This document shows, one piece after another, positions 1-10,900 of a stretch of 64,000 nt of DNA. The translations under genes were made by a program, and so were the position numbers. The first letter of the stretch is position 1. Each line of letters begins with the position of its first letter. Origin of the DNA: Xiphophorus maculatus. Its lineage: Eukaryota > Chordata > Actinopteri > Cyprinodontiformes > Poeciliidae. Below the pieces are notes generated by a model. The model searched no databases, was not told where the DNA came from, and was given only the letters and a program-made list of their open reading frames with translations. Location: the NCBI RefSeq assembly GCF_002775205.1, contig NC_036456.1, forward strand, positions 23,308,968 through 23,372,967. The letters run 5' to 3'.

Positions 1-2
1 GG

Positions 3-347
3 GAGGTTGATTGGAGAGGAAGTGGCGCTTGTGTTGCTGCAGCGTACAGAAGTGGTACAGTGGCCGAACACGCATTTGGGTTCAACGACAAATCCTGGGC
101 ATTAAACTGCACTCCAACCGGCTACACATTTTATCACAACAGCATTGAAACTCCAGTATCGGGTCCAGTTTCCTCCAGAGTTGGAGTGTACCTGGATCAC
201 AGAGCAGGCACTCTGGCTTTTTATAGTGTCTCCGGTACCATGACGCTCCTCTGCAGAGTCCAGACCATGTTCACTCAGGCCATTTATCCTGGACTGAGGC
301 TCCAAAGGTCCAAAGGAGACACTGCTTCATTTATTAAGCCACAGTAA
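3..347 (+). CDS. 3' end of a TRIM-type PRY-SPRY (B30.2) gene, partial
   Basis: The frame is open from the first bases of the window to a TAA at 345-347 and encodes the C-terminal part of a B30.2 domain. Visible SPRY landmarks are an EVDW start like the usual YWEV strand, FGFNDKSWAL, GPVSSRVGVYLDHRAGTL, the LAFYSVS strand and a final FIKPQ. It closely resembles the last part of the complete TRIM gene at 60575-62221 (which has FGFNDKSWSL, GPVSSRIGVYLDHRAG and FIKLK), so the two are paralogues in opposite orientation at the two ends of the window. In TRIM and fish NLR proteins this domain recognises the ligand or substrate. The RING, B-box and coiled coil would lie to the left of the window; an NLR-B30.2 gene cannot be excluded from this fragment. 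A GTG at 60 is not the start, because the homology runs upstream of it. Confidence 0.85.
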   Translation, partial: EVDWRGSGACVAAAYRSGTVAEHAFGFNDKSWALNCTPTGYTFYHNSIETPVSGPVSSRVGVYLDHRAGTLAFYSVSGTMTLLCRVQTMFTQAIYPGLRLQRSKGDTASFIKPQ

Positions 348-495
348 TATTCTGGTGTTGCTTTGTGGGTATTCTCTTTTTGGTTCATTTTAGGTGGGAT
401 CACCAGTTGTACTAGTAGTGCTGAAAACTTTGTGTTCAGTCTTTTTAGAAGATTCATAACCAACCTCATGTAAAGTTTAACACTGAAGGTTAAGC

Positions 496-501
496 AATAA
501 A
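496..501 (+). terminator. Polyadenylation signal of the PRY-SPRY gene
   Basis: Canonical AATAAA about 150 bases after the stop codon at 347, in an AT-rich 3' UTR. No other AATAAA lies between, so this is the likely transcript end. Confidence 0.6.
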
Positions 502-540
502 GCTTATTCACTTGAACACTGTGTCTTCATTTAAACCAGA

Positions 541-706
541 GGTGTCAAACTCCAGTCCTGGAGGGCCGCAGTCCTGCAACCTTTAGATGAGCCTCTGCTG
601 CACAACCTCAATAGAATAATTAAGTCATTAGCAAGGCTCTGGAGAACTGATCTACACAAGGAGGAGGTAATTAAGCCATTTCATTCCAGTGTTTTGTACC
701 TGTGAT
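541..706. repeat. Truncated MITE, same family as 50033-50252
   Basis: The block begins with GTGTCAAACTCCAGTCCTGG and runs through GATGAGCCTCTGCTGCAC, GAACTGATCTACACAAGG and GGTAATTAAGCC to a TGTACCTGTG end. The reverse complement of 50033-50252 shows the same words in the same order. The second terminal inverted repeat is missing here, so this copy is truncated. It sits directly after the poly(A) site of the PRY-SPRY gene. Confidence 0.7.
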
Positions 707-1386
707 TTAAACTGTTAGGTAAGGAATTATTTTTTTGTCAACATGTTGGTGAATCTGTCTGGATCAGTTATTTAGAAGCTTCAAGAATCAGCCAGAGTAC
801 GAATAATCTGGGCTTGACAGATGCAATCCAACATGTAAGGAATGTTTATTATTTAGTAGTCATTAAATAAGTTATGACGATCATAAATGTGTCCAAAAAG
901 TCAATTTAATATTGTTTCAGATGTGAACTAGGTGACTTCATTTGACAAGGGTGTTGGACCTCCTATAAACAGACAATAAACTGAAAAGACCGTGGAGGTG
1001 CTGCCACCAGATGGCGCTGCACAAAACTGAGCAGAAGGAAAACAGTAACATTAATCCATTTGTCATCCAACATGCTTATCCCTAGTGGGGTTAAGCATGT
1101 CCACCTGGTTAAATGAACTTAATTTAAAGGCTGGATTCTGCTAAATGGTTTAGTGTAACATTATGCCCCTGAAATATCAGTTAAACCATGAAAGATGAAA
1201 AAAAAAAAAAGCCAGCGAGCTAACCGGGGTTTTTCCTTCCTCTGTCCTTCCCCTTGCTAGATAGCAAGACTATATCAGCAGAAATCCTTCCACACCAAGA
1301 GCATTTTTTCCACCTGGACCGATTCAGACTCAGACTTTCACCAACGTACATGATGTATCACTTGAATGAAAACAGAAAGCTTCTTG

Positions 1387-1392
1387 TTTATT
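1387..1392 (-). terminator. fhdc1: Likely polyadenylation signal of fhdc1
   Basis: TTTATT on the plus strand, AATAAA on the fhdc1 strand, about 510 bases beyond the stop codon at 1903. It is the best canonical signal I see in that stretch. Confidence 0.45.
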
Positions 1393-1902
1393 GAGATCAA
1401 ATGAAATGGATATTAAAATGTAGGATCATATGAACATGTTTAAAAGGCAAACAGTCCCCCCTACTGACAAATGTTGGGACTGATGTTAATCAACATAATG
1501 AGACAATAGGATATTTTCCCCGTTACACTGTTTGGTGCCTATCAGCTTTAAAAGACAAGAAAGTCTAATTCTATAGTTAGTTTTAGTTCATAAATCTTCA
1601 ACACTGAATGCCATGTTTACATAAATATCTCAGTTAGAAAACATCTTATTCTTCATCTCTGAATGTGTCGTTTGTGGGGTTTTAAAGCACATTATTAGTA
1701 CTGATTGTACAAAGAACACATATTTAGTGTTTCCATAATTTTACCTCCAACATGTTGGAGTTAAAACGAAAAGGAAACAATTTCTGAACAATAAGGTAAA
1801 TGTTTGTTTTAGGAAGAATCCTCTGTTTGTACCTGGACTCTACAGTTCACTTTGATCTCCAGAGGAACAACAAAAACCAAGAGTTTATGTTTCCATCTCT
1901 TG

Positions 1903-4900
1903 TTATCTCCAGCTCGGTCTGCTGGCCTTGCTCCAGTCTTTGGAATGGGTTGACTTGTCGCTGCCGCTGTCATTTCGCGTGTGGCCTTTAGGGGGCGCCA
2001 GAGAGCTGTGGAGAGGTGACGGAGCAGAGGATCTGGCGCTCTGAGACCTCTTCAGAGTGGAAGAGGAAGAGGTGTCCAGAAGATCTGTGGCTCTGGAGGA
2101 GGATGAGAAGGTCTTGGGGGAGGATTTAGGGGAACTGGTGTTGGGGGGATGAGACAGAGGAGGTTTGGTTCTTCTGAAAGAAGAAGATGCTGTGTTTCTG
2201 GTGAAACCCGGAAGCGCTGATGATGACGGGGTTCTGGATTTGTGTAGAGGCGTGACAGGAGCACTGACGCTGCCCCCTCCAACCTGATTGAGAGTTCGAA
2301 GCTTGGAGAGACACATTTTCTCCTCTGTTTGGGTTTTGGGTTTCTTTAGGGGTTTCCGGACGAATGGCCTGCCCTCGAGGTCCTGGTTCTGCTCTTTGGA
2401 CTCCGGGGTCTTAGTGGAGCCTGACCGTTGGGACGCCGGAGCAGATCCGGGTTTCTCTCCTTGACGGAGGGAGGGGATGTTCAGACTAGTGGTTCTGGAG
2501 GAGCTGCGGATGTTCGCTGGAGGCTTTTCAGGTTTTTTATCTCTGGACGAAGAACCTGGGTTGGTCCTTGTCATTGGTACAATTCGCCTCATGTTCTGGT
2601 TCTCGGAGCTGGTGAGAGTGCGGATCGACCTGCCGCCTGTAGAGGTTGTGTTTGATGGTTTCACTCCAGTATTTCCAGTTCTGGAGTTCAGGGACTTCTT
2701 GGTGGAGTTTTTGGTTGAAGTTTCAGGTTTTGTTTTCCCACCAGTTGAAGAACTTTCTACTGTCCTTTGCCTCAAAATCTTCTTGTTTATGTTTGTATTA
2801 TCAGATGTTTCCTCTGAGCCAGGTGCCACATCTGTCCTCTGATCAGTGGAGTTCATCATTTTAGCTTTTTCAGGTGCCTCCGCAGTCAGAGTGGGATCTG
2901 GATTGGGTGATGCAGGGATTATTGGATGTAATCCAGGGTTATTAGAGCGGGAGACAGGCACTGGTTGGCTGCTGATTGGGACGGTCTCTGTGGTTTTACC
3001 ATCTGCCTGAGCTTCTGAACTAGTAGATGTTGCAGAGGAAGTTTGCTGCTTTTCTCCCTGAGTCTTCCCTCCCTGTTGATCCTTCTCTGTGTGTAGAGGT
3101 GTGTTTTCACTGGCTGCTTCACACACACCTGTCACACACCAGACAATCACCTTTTCTTGTTCCTCAATGTTCTTCTCAATCTCCTGGGAGTTATTCTGAG
3201 GTTTGTCTGCTCCCTGTTCTTCTGGACTTGCGGTCAATGAGTCGCCACCGCCCATCCGGGTGGTGGTGGTACTGTCAAACACCTTTAGCTCAGGCACCAG
3301 GGTGCATCTCTCTAAAAGCACAGACATGTTTCCTTTAGCAGCAGTGGTGCTACAGACAGCACTCTGTCTTCTGGAAGTCTGATCAGCTGTTTCATTCCTC
3401 AAACGAGACTCAGTCGGACTGTTGGGGAGTTTTTCGTCAGTGCTGACGATGGTTGAGTTATTCCCACTGTTGTTGAGCTCAGACTGTTGCTTTGAATCAG
3501 AGGTAGATTTGACTGGAACTTCATCTTTATTTACATCTTTATGTGCTTCATCGATGTTTTCAGGGTTCCTTCTGGTGGGGGTCTCTGAGTGGGTTAAAAC
3601 CTTCGTAGGAGAGAGTCCTGAAACCCCAGGCTCAAGTTTAGAGGAGGTTGATGGGAAATGTTTCTTCGTGTCCTCCTTTCCTCTCTGCCGAGGAACTCTG
3701 AGGTCGTTGGATTTCTCCAACATTGCGCTAAGTTCCCGCTCTGCAACGAGAGATGGTGAGCTGGAAGGAGAGTTACGGTTTCGCTGGAAGTTCCCCGAAC
3801 GTCCTCGAGCGACGTGCTTGGTATTCAGAGAGGAGCGAGACTGGGACTTTGGGTTCAGGAGGTCCAGTAAAAGTCCAACCTCATCCTTTGCTGCTGTTGA
3901 CATGTCGGTTTCACTTCTGCAGCGCCACCCGAGGGCTCCGGTCACCTACAACACAATCGCACAAGAGAAATATATTACCTGGTCAGGAAGTCTGTGGGTT
4001 TCGTTTTGTGTCTCACTCCTCCTGAATGGTTGGCCCTGTTTACGTCTACGTCAGCAGGAGCCAAGACCTTTGTCCCATGACTTCAGGAATTAGTGGTCAT
4101 TTAAAAATGTCTTCTCACTTCTCACAGAAGCCTATATACAACTGTACCACTGGGTGCTAAGCTAAAATGTCCACCAATTTGACCAACTGGACAATCAACG
4201 TTTTTTCTCTCTTTCCTGTTGTCAGATTTGTGTCCCATAAATCTAATGAGTCATGACCTCATGTGCAAGTTAGGGATAATTTGTCAGTAAAACAATCCGG
4301 GAGTCAGTGAGACACAAAGTAAGTGCTAATCAGAGAACTGGGATTTTATTTATAATCTTAAATTGTCCAGAGTGGGATTCTGTTACCTCCTCTCCTCCGG
4401 ACCATGAGTGTCTCTTCAGCTCCTCCTCGTGCATCCGCTGACGGCGAGCTGTTTCCTTCGCCTCTCTCTCCTTGTTCTCCTTTAAGATCCAGAAAAAACA
4501 CTTCTTACCAAACTGTTTCCTCAGTTTCCAAAATGACTCTTTCATTTCTGACAAACGCAAACTTAGAAAACAGGTTTTAAAACCAACTTCATTTGATCTT
4601 CATTTGATCTTTTATTCCACATAAATGAGGAAATATTTTGTTCCTAACATTAACTGGTATAACTTAACTTCAACTTTACTCTTCAAATGATGCAATAAGA
4701 TCAAAATGTCTGATCTATTTACCCAGAATGCCCTGCACTGTAGTCCACTTTCTGCTTTTGAAGCGATCACTGATCTGTTTGGGGTTCACATATGCATTCA
4801 AACCAAACCAGAGTTCACTTCAACCAAACTGAGACCAAGGTTTTTAGGCGGTCCAGAGTTTGATTTTTTTTGTTGATTGCGCGCTCATACCTCCCCAAAC

Positions 4901-7900
4901 GAACCGGACTTTCTACCCAAATGGACTGGAGTTTGATTAAAGCGGACTAAACATGTCTGGTGTGGATGAACCCTTAAATTTCGTCCTATATGTTTTACAG
5001 AGTTTTTGAACAAACCTTGGCAGCGTTTGTGAACTTGGTGCAGAAGGTCTGGAAGATGCTGAAGCAGTCGTCCAGCCTGAACGAGTCTCTGTCCTCGCAG
5101 AAGAAGTCGATCAGCTCTCTGCCTTCCTTCTTCAGCTGCTGCTGGCCGCCGCGCAGCGAGCACAACGACGATGTGGCGCTCTGGGACGCAACGACACAAA
5201 CCGTTACAGGCTGGTTCTACTTCAGGATGTTTAATGGTTCTAGTTTCATGGATTTTATTTTTTTATTATTATTTGGTAACACTTTATTTGAAGGGGTTAC
5301 ATGACACTTTTAATGGACTTTAACTGCAAGTTTTAATGCAAGTTTGAAATAAAAGTGCCATTATTTGCTGAATATTGCAAAGCTGGCACTTTTAATGGAC
5401 TTTTAATGCAAGTTTTAGTGCAACTTACACACACCCTTTAAAATAAAGTGTTATCAATTATCTTACTTTGACTAATCTATAATCCTGTCAGACATGAGTA
5501 TCTTTCTCTAAAAAGTCTTAATTAACTTTAGTTATTCAAAAATGTTTTCTTCTCCTTGTTTCCATTGCTCTATTTGTTTTTTTTATTTCTAACCCATAAA
5601 ACCAAATTTCCATCAAATCTAAGTCTTGAGCTGCTAAAATATGGAAAAATGGAATAAGAAGGAAGGAAAGTGTTTCAGATAAAAAGACAAGTTTGCATTT
5701 TTATGGTGCTTATCAATTACTTACAACTATTAAATTGAATGTTTGTAATTGATTTTTTGTGATATATCTACAGCTAATTTTACCTGCATTTTGAGTCGTG
5801 TAAAAATAAATGCAGAAATGAATCAGCCTGAAAAATGATGTGAAACTTTGTTTAACCTGAAGGAAACTGTCCAGCTGCTGCAGCAGCTCTGTGTCTTTCT
5901 GGATGCTCTCCTCTACTGAGCGCGTGCGAGACGTCAGCAGCTGCAGTTCAGCATCCAGCGTTTCCATGGAGATCCTAACAAAAGAGACACAATTGGTTTT
6001 TCCTATTTCAATGCAATTATTTCAGTTTAATTTGAGGAATGTGATTTGGCTTTGTAGAAAAGGCTTTGCCAACCAAAGTCAGCAGGGGGCGCTGTCTTAT
6101 AAGAAATTTACTCAGACATGCACTGAAAAAACACAAAATTAAGTATTTTGGTTTATGTTCTAGTGCAAATATCTTAGTTCGCTTAAAATAAAACAAAACA
6201 AAGTTACAGGTAACTTTTCAACAAGATATAGCAGCTTGTTTTAAATCAACAAGTCCCTAAAATATTAATGAAAAAGTTCCAGATCCTTTGGCAGATTATT
6301 TGTAACCTGGACAAGTTACAGGTCACTTGACAATAGAGCTAGTACTTGTTCATCAATATTAAGGATTTATTGACTTAAAACAAGTTCCTATATCTGCAAG
6401 TGTACTAAGATATTTGCACTAGAAACTGAATAAAAACACTTGGTCAGATTTGTGTTTTTGCAGTGTGAGACCTGACCCTCAGCTGTATTTGAGAACCTTG
6501 GAAGCGCCGTCTCACCTGGATGCAGCCTGGATGTGACTCAGTTTCAGAGGAAACTCCAGCAGCTTTTGGTCTTTCTTCTGAGCTTCCTGAAGAAAAAATT
6601 AATATCTCAACTTTACCTGAACTGCAGTCAGAAGGAAACAATATTCAATATTTAGAACAAAACAGCTGCAAATGTTGCAAAAACTCTGCAGTTTAGATTT
6701 TAAGATGAAGAGAAAATCGTAATGTTTGAGTTAAAAGAACATGATTGAAGCTGGTTTGTGGTAATCCACCATCTTCAGGTTGACCTCACTGACCAGAGCT
6801 ACGAAGTGCAGCAGGTTCATCCCCGGTTTGTTGGACTTGGTGTCTGCAAGCGACAGGAGGGAGGACAGCTTGAAGCCCACGGCGTTTCCTGCAGAACCTC
6901 CCTGCAGAACACAGCAGTTAGCAACAACTGGAGCAGCTTCCAGCCCAAACCTCACCACTGCACTGCCAAGGTTTCATCCAGACTAAAATTAATGATGTTC
7001 CAGTTAACACGGGTCTTTAGCCCTGATTTAAAACAGTTTTCTGGAAGTTTGTTCCAGATTTGTGGTGCACAGAAGCTGAAAGCTGCTTCCCCAAGTTTGG
7101 TTCTGGATGCAGAGCAGAACCAGAACCAGAAGACCTGAGAGGTCTGGAAGGTTGATACAGCAACAGATCTTTTCAGTGATTTATAAACTAAATAAAGTAT
7201 TTTAAAGTCTGTTCTCTCATTGGAAGGACTTTAGAACTCAAACTGCAAAAACACAAAAGTATTTTTGTTTAATTTATATCTAAATGTTAGTACACTTGAA
7301 ATAAGACAAAACTAACTCACAAGTAACTGTTCAGAAAAATGTAGGAGTTTGTTTTAAGTAATTGCTTAATATCAATGAAAAGTTATAGGATAACAAAACA
7401 AGACATTTTTCTCGTGTTACAAGTGAAATAATCTCCAACAGAACTAGAAGTTTTTCATCAATATTGAGGAATTATTGACTCCAATATGTTGCTGAAAAGT
7501 GACTTCAGTTATTTTTTGTCTCATTTTAAGTGTACTGAATTATTTCCAGTGTTTTGGATCAGTTGCAGCTGTCTGATTGATCTTTATTTCGAAGTAATCA
7601 ATGAGTTTCTGTAGATATTCCTGGTTCATTAGTTCTTTAGCTCTGGAAATGTTCCTCAGGTGATAGAAGGCCGACTTTGTAACTGTCTTTATGTGGCTCT
7701 GAAGGTTCAGGTGTAGTGTTTTAGTCCACATTAAGATATATTTGGTGTTTAAACGATTAAAATAGGTATTTATTCATGTTTTCAGCCAAATTTGATGCAT
7801 TTGTGGATTTTAGCTATTCTCTGTTTTATACTTTTTCTAGTTTTCTCCTGATCTGTCGGCTGTTTTCACCATGTCACAGTTTTCAGACTTTAATCACTAA

Positions 7901-10900
7901 ATATATAAAAAATACATTTAGCTTCACAATAATGCACTACTTTGAGTTAAACACATTCAGATTTGAAGTTTTATTGTGTCAAACTGGATGACGTACGAAG
8001 GGTTTGATGCTCTTTTTGTTTTCTATATTTTATGAATCCTTTCACACAGATTTTCCGGCTGTCAGTCCATGTCTCTTTTTTTGTCACTGTCTATTTCAGT
8101 CCGTTATTGTTTGTGGTTTGCTGCGGCTGCATTGTTATGGTAATTTGACGTCCCTCGTCTGTCAACTTCATATATCAACAGATTTCGTTTTAAAGCCTTG
8201 TAATAACAAATAAGAAGTGCATAAAATATATTTTTGGTCAGAAATATGAGCTATTCGCATGAGAGGAAGGCTGATGGTAAAGATTATAAGCATATTTAAA
8301 TGTTTTAAAGGCAGAACATGAAAGGTTTCTGCTGCCTCTGTGTAATTTGCGCAGCATGTGAAGGCGAAGTTTCCAGTTTGAGTATTGTGAACAATAAGGG
8401 ATAATGATACGGTTTGAGTCTAGCACTCCCTGATGATCCTTGAAATAAGTGAACATCTGTTCCTTGTAAAAAAAAATAAAATCACGAGCTGCAGGAAGCT
8501 TTCTGATGTCACAGTTTTCTGCACCAGAGATGAAAACTGAACAAAAACGAGTTTTAATCTGTTTTATATGACATTAGCCAGACAGAGTTAACAATCTGTA
8601 GCTGGTTTTCTAATTAATTATGACTTGTTTTTTATTCCCCACTCACAGCATTGAGGATGTTTCCGGCCTGCAGCACCAAGTGCAGAACAGCGTGGAGCTC
8701 CTTACAGCACATTAACTCTGGATGAGAGGAAAACGAAAGGAGGGAAGAAATGTGTCGTTAGAGAAGAGAGAGAGCGAGCCAACAGTGGCAGCACTTAGTT
8801 AGCAGCTCTGGCAGAGATTCACACACACACTGCTAAAAATAATCAACGTGTTAGGATGACGTATCGCTCTGCACATCTGCACAGAATCTGAAGAAATCAG
8901 GTGAGCTTCTTCAGCATCGCTCTGCTGTTTTATCTTTAGTAGAAACTGAGTCGTCTGCTGTCAAATATCTGTCTTCAGATTAACATTTTTTCTGGCATTC
9001 ATTCATAAAAACACAAAAATCACTGCAGAAAGTTTAGTGAAAGGAAAACATTCAAAGGGAAGTCTGAGGAATTACTTTAAAATATACCCTGCACTGCCAC
9101 TTTGCAAATTATAGTCATGATTTATTAATCCGTCATTTTAATCCTTTAAAATCTTCATTTTCTGTAACAGATGATAAAAGTGGTCAGGGTGATGAATGAT
9201 GCGTAGATTGAAAATTATTTCTTGCAACTGCAGCAAAAAGTGTTTCTGCAAATTATTAACTCTTTGATGTCTGAATTAAAGTGAAATCAGATCAGATTTT
9301 TTAGTTTTAGAAAAACTCTAAAAATATTCATAATTCTCCACTGGCTGTACAATTATACACAGTTTTTATGTGTTGGTCTGTCACATAAAATTCTTCTGAA
9401 AATAAATAACTGAAGTGAAAATGAAGGAATATGATGCCATTAGTGTTCAGGAAAGGTTGAATAAACTATAATGTTTTTTTTCTTTGGTTAAAAGTTAAAC
9501 ACAGAAGCAAATAAAACCAACAGTTTAAATATTTCAGGTATTTCAGAGTAAAATGTTTGCTACCTTTGGTTGCAGAGCGAAGGATTTTAAAATCTCGCTT
9601 CATGGCGTCGCAGGAAGCAGGAAACTCCTCCTTTAACAGCATGGACTCGATGCGGACCGAGTAACTACACAGACATTTGAATATCAGAGACATGGATCCT
9701 TACAGATATTTAAAGGTAATATTTCACATTATAATGTCAAATGTTTTACAGAGGCTGACGGATTGATGGTGTCATAATAATGACAGAAACAGAAGAAAGT
9801 GAGCTGGTGGTAACACCAGCATCAAAGGTTTCAGCAGCAGAAAATAAATCTTCTTTATCTGATTTTATTTCTATCTGTATTTGAATCTGCTTTCATTTTC
9901 ACTTTACTGCTGATAAACCTGAATTTCTCCATTTCTATTCTATTGTACAGTGAATTTATATTAATTAACTAGAAGCACTTAGCAAATCACACTAAACATG
10001 CAGAATCTAAGTATTATGTTCAGGTTGTACAAAAACATTGTTTTCACAGATATTTTGATCACTTATTTAAGTTATTTGTTTTCCTTTTTCTGTAAATATG
10101 AATATATTGTTTATAATACGCATTCCTAAGGGGATTTGGTTTGTTTTTTATAAGATCGGACACTGATATCAGCTGGTAATTGGTAAATATTTTAAAGATA
10201 AAAAAGGAGAAGGAGTTGGATTAAAAGGAGTTGGATTCTTACTCCCATTATGCCATGTTCTAATTAGTTTTTGAGTATTTAGTTATTTGCATATTTATGC
10301 TGGTTTGTTTCTGGTTTTTTTCATGTCAGAAAAAATGCTTAAATGCGAAATGCTATTTGAAAAATAACTGATATCTATAGACTTTATCAAGTTTTTTAAT
10401 GCAATAATGATTTAAGTTGCTGTTTTTTAATATTTCTATGTCTATTTCTTAGCAGCTTTTTGAAGTAATTCAGATTTTCTATTCAGTTCGTGTTTTTACA
10501 CTGCAAAAACACAAACACTTCCCAAGTAATTTTGTTTTAGTTTCTACAGTGAATATCTTAGTACACTTGAAATAAGATCACAGTAACTTACAAATAACGT
10601 TTCAGCAAGGAGCTTGTTTTAAGTCAATAATTTCTTAAAATTGCAGAAAAAGTATTATATTCACTTATAACAAGACATTTGCCCATGTTGCAAGTGAAAT
10701 AATCAGTTATTTAGTACTTTTTCATGATTAAGGAATTATTCACTTAAAACAAGCTTCTGTATCTTGCTGAAAAGTTAATTATAAGTTTGTTTTGTTTTAT
10801 TTTAAGTGAACTAACATACTTGCAATAGGAACTAGACCAAAAATACTTGGTAACGTTTTGTGATTAGTGATTAGTTTGCTGACTGAAGCAGTTTGTTTGT

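Larger units (their letters stand above)
348..1902. other. 3' UTRs and intergenic DNA between two convergent genes
   Basis: Contains the 3' UTR of the left PRY-SPRY gene, the MITE at 541-706, a short fragment of a common fish interspersed repeat near 1070-1100 (CTTATCCCTAGTGGGGT, also seen at 17147-17265), an A-tract near 1199, and the 3' UTR of fhdc1 from the right. No coding frame with a recognisable domain. Confidence 0.6.

Noticed and set aside
60-347. Independent 95-residue gene starting at the GTG at 60
   Set aside because: B30.2 homology continues upstream in the same frame to the window edge, so this is an internal codon.
3422-4093. 223-residue plus-strand open frame
   Set aside because: Antisense of the large last exon of fhdc1; no family resemblance, and the minus strand matches FHDC1 across the exon.
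9466-9693. 75-residue minus-strand small gene
   Set aside because: It is fhdc1 coding exon 6 (9564-9664) with read-through into the introns.
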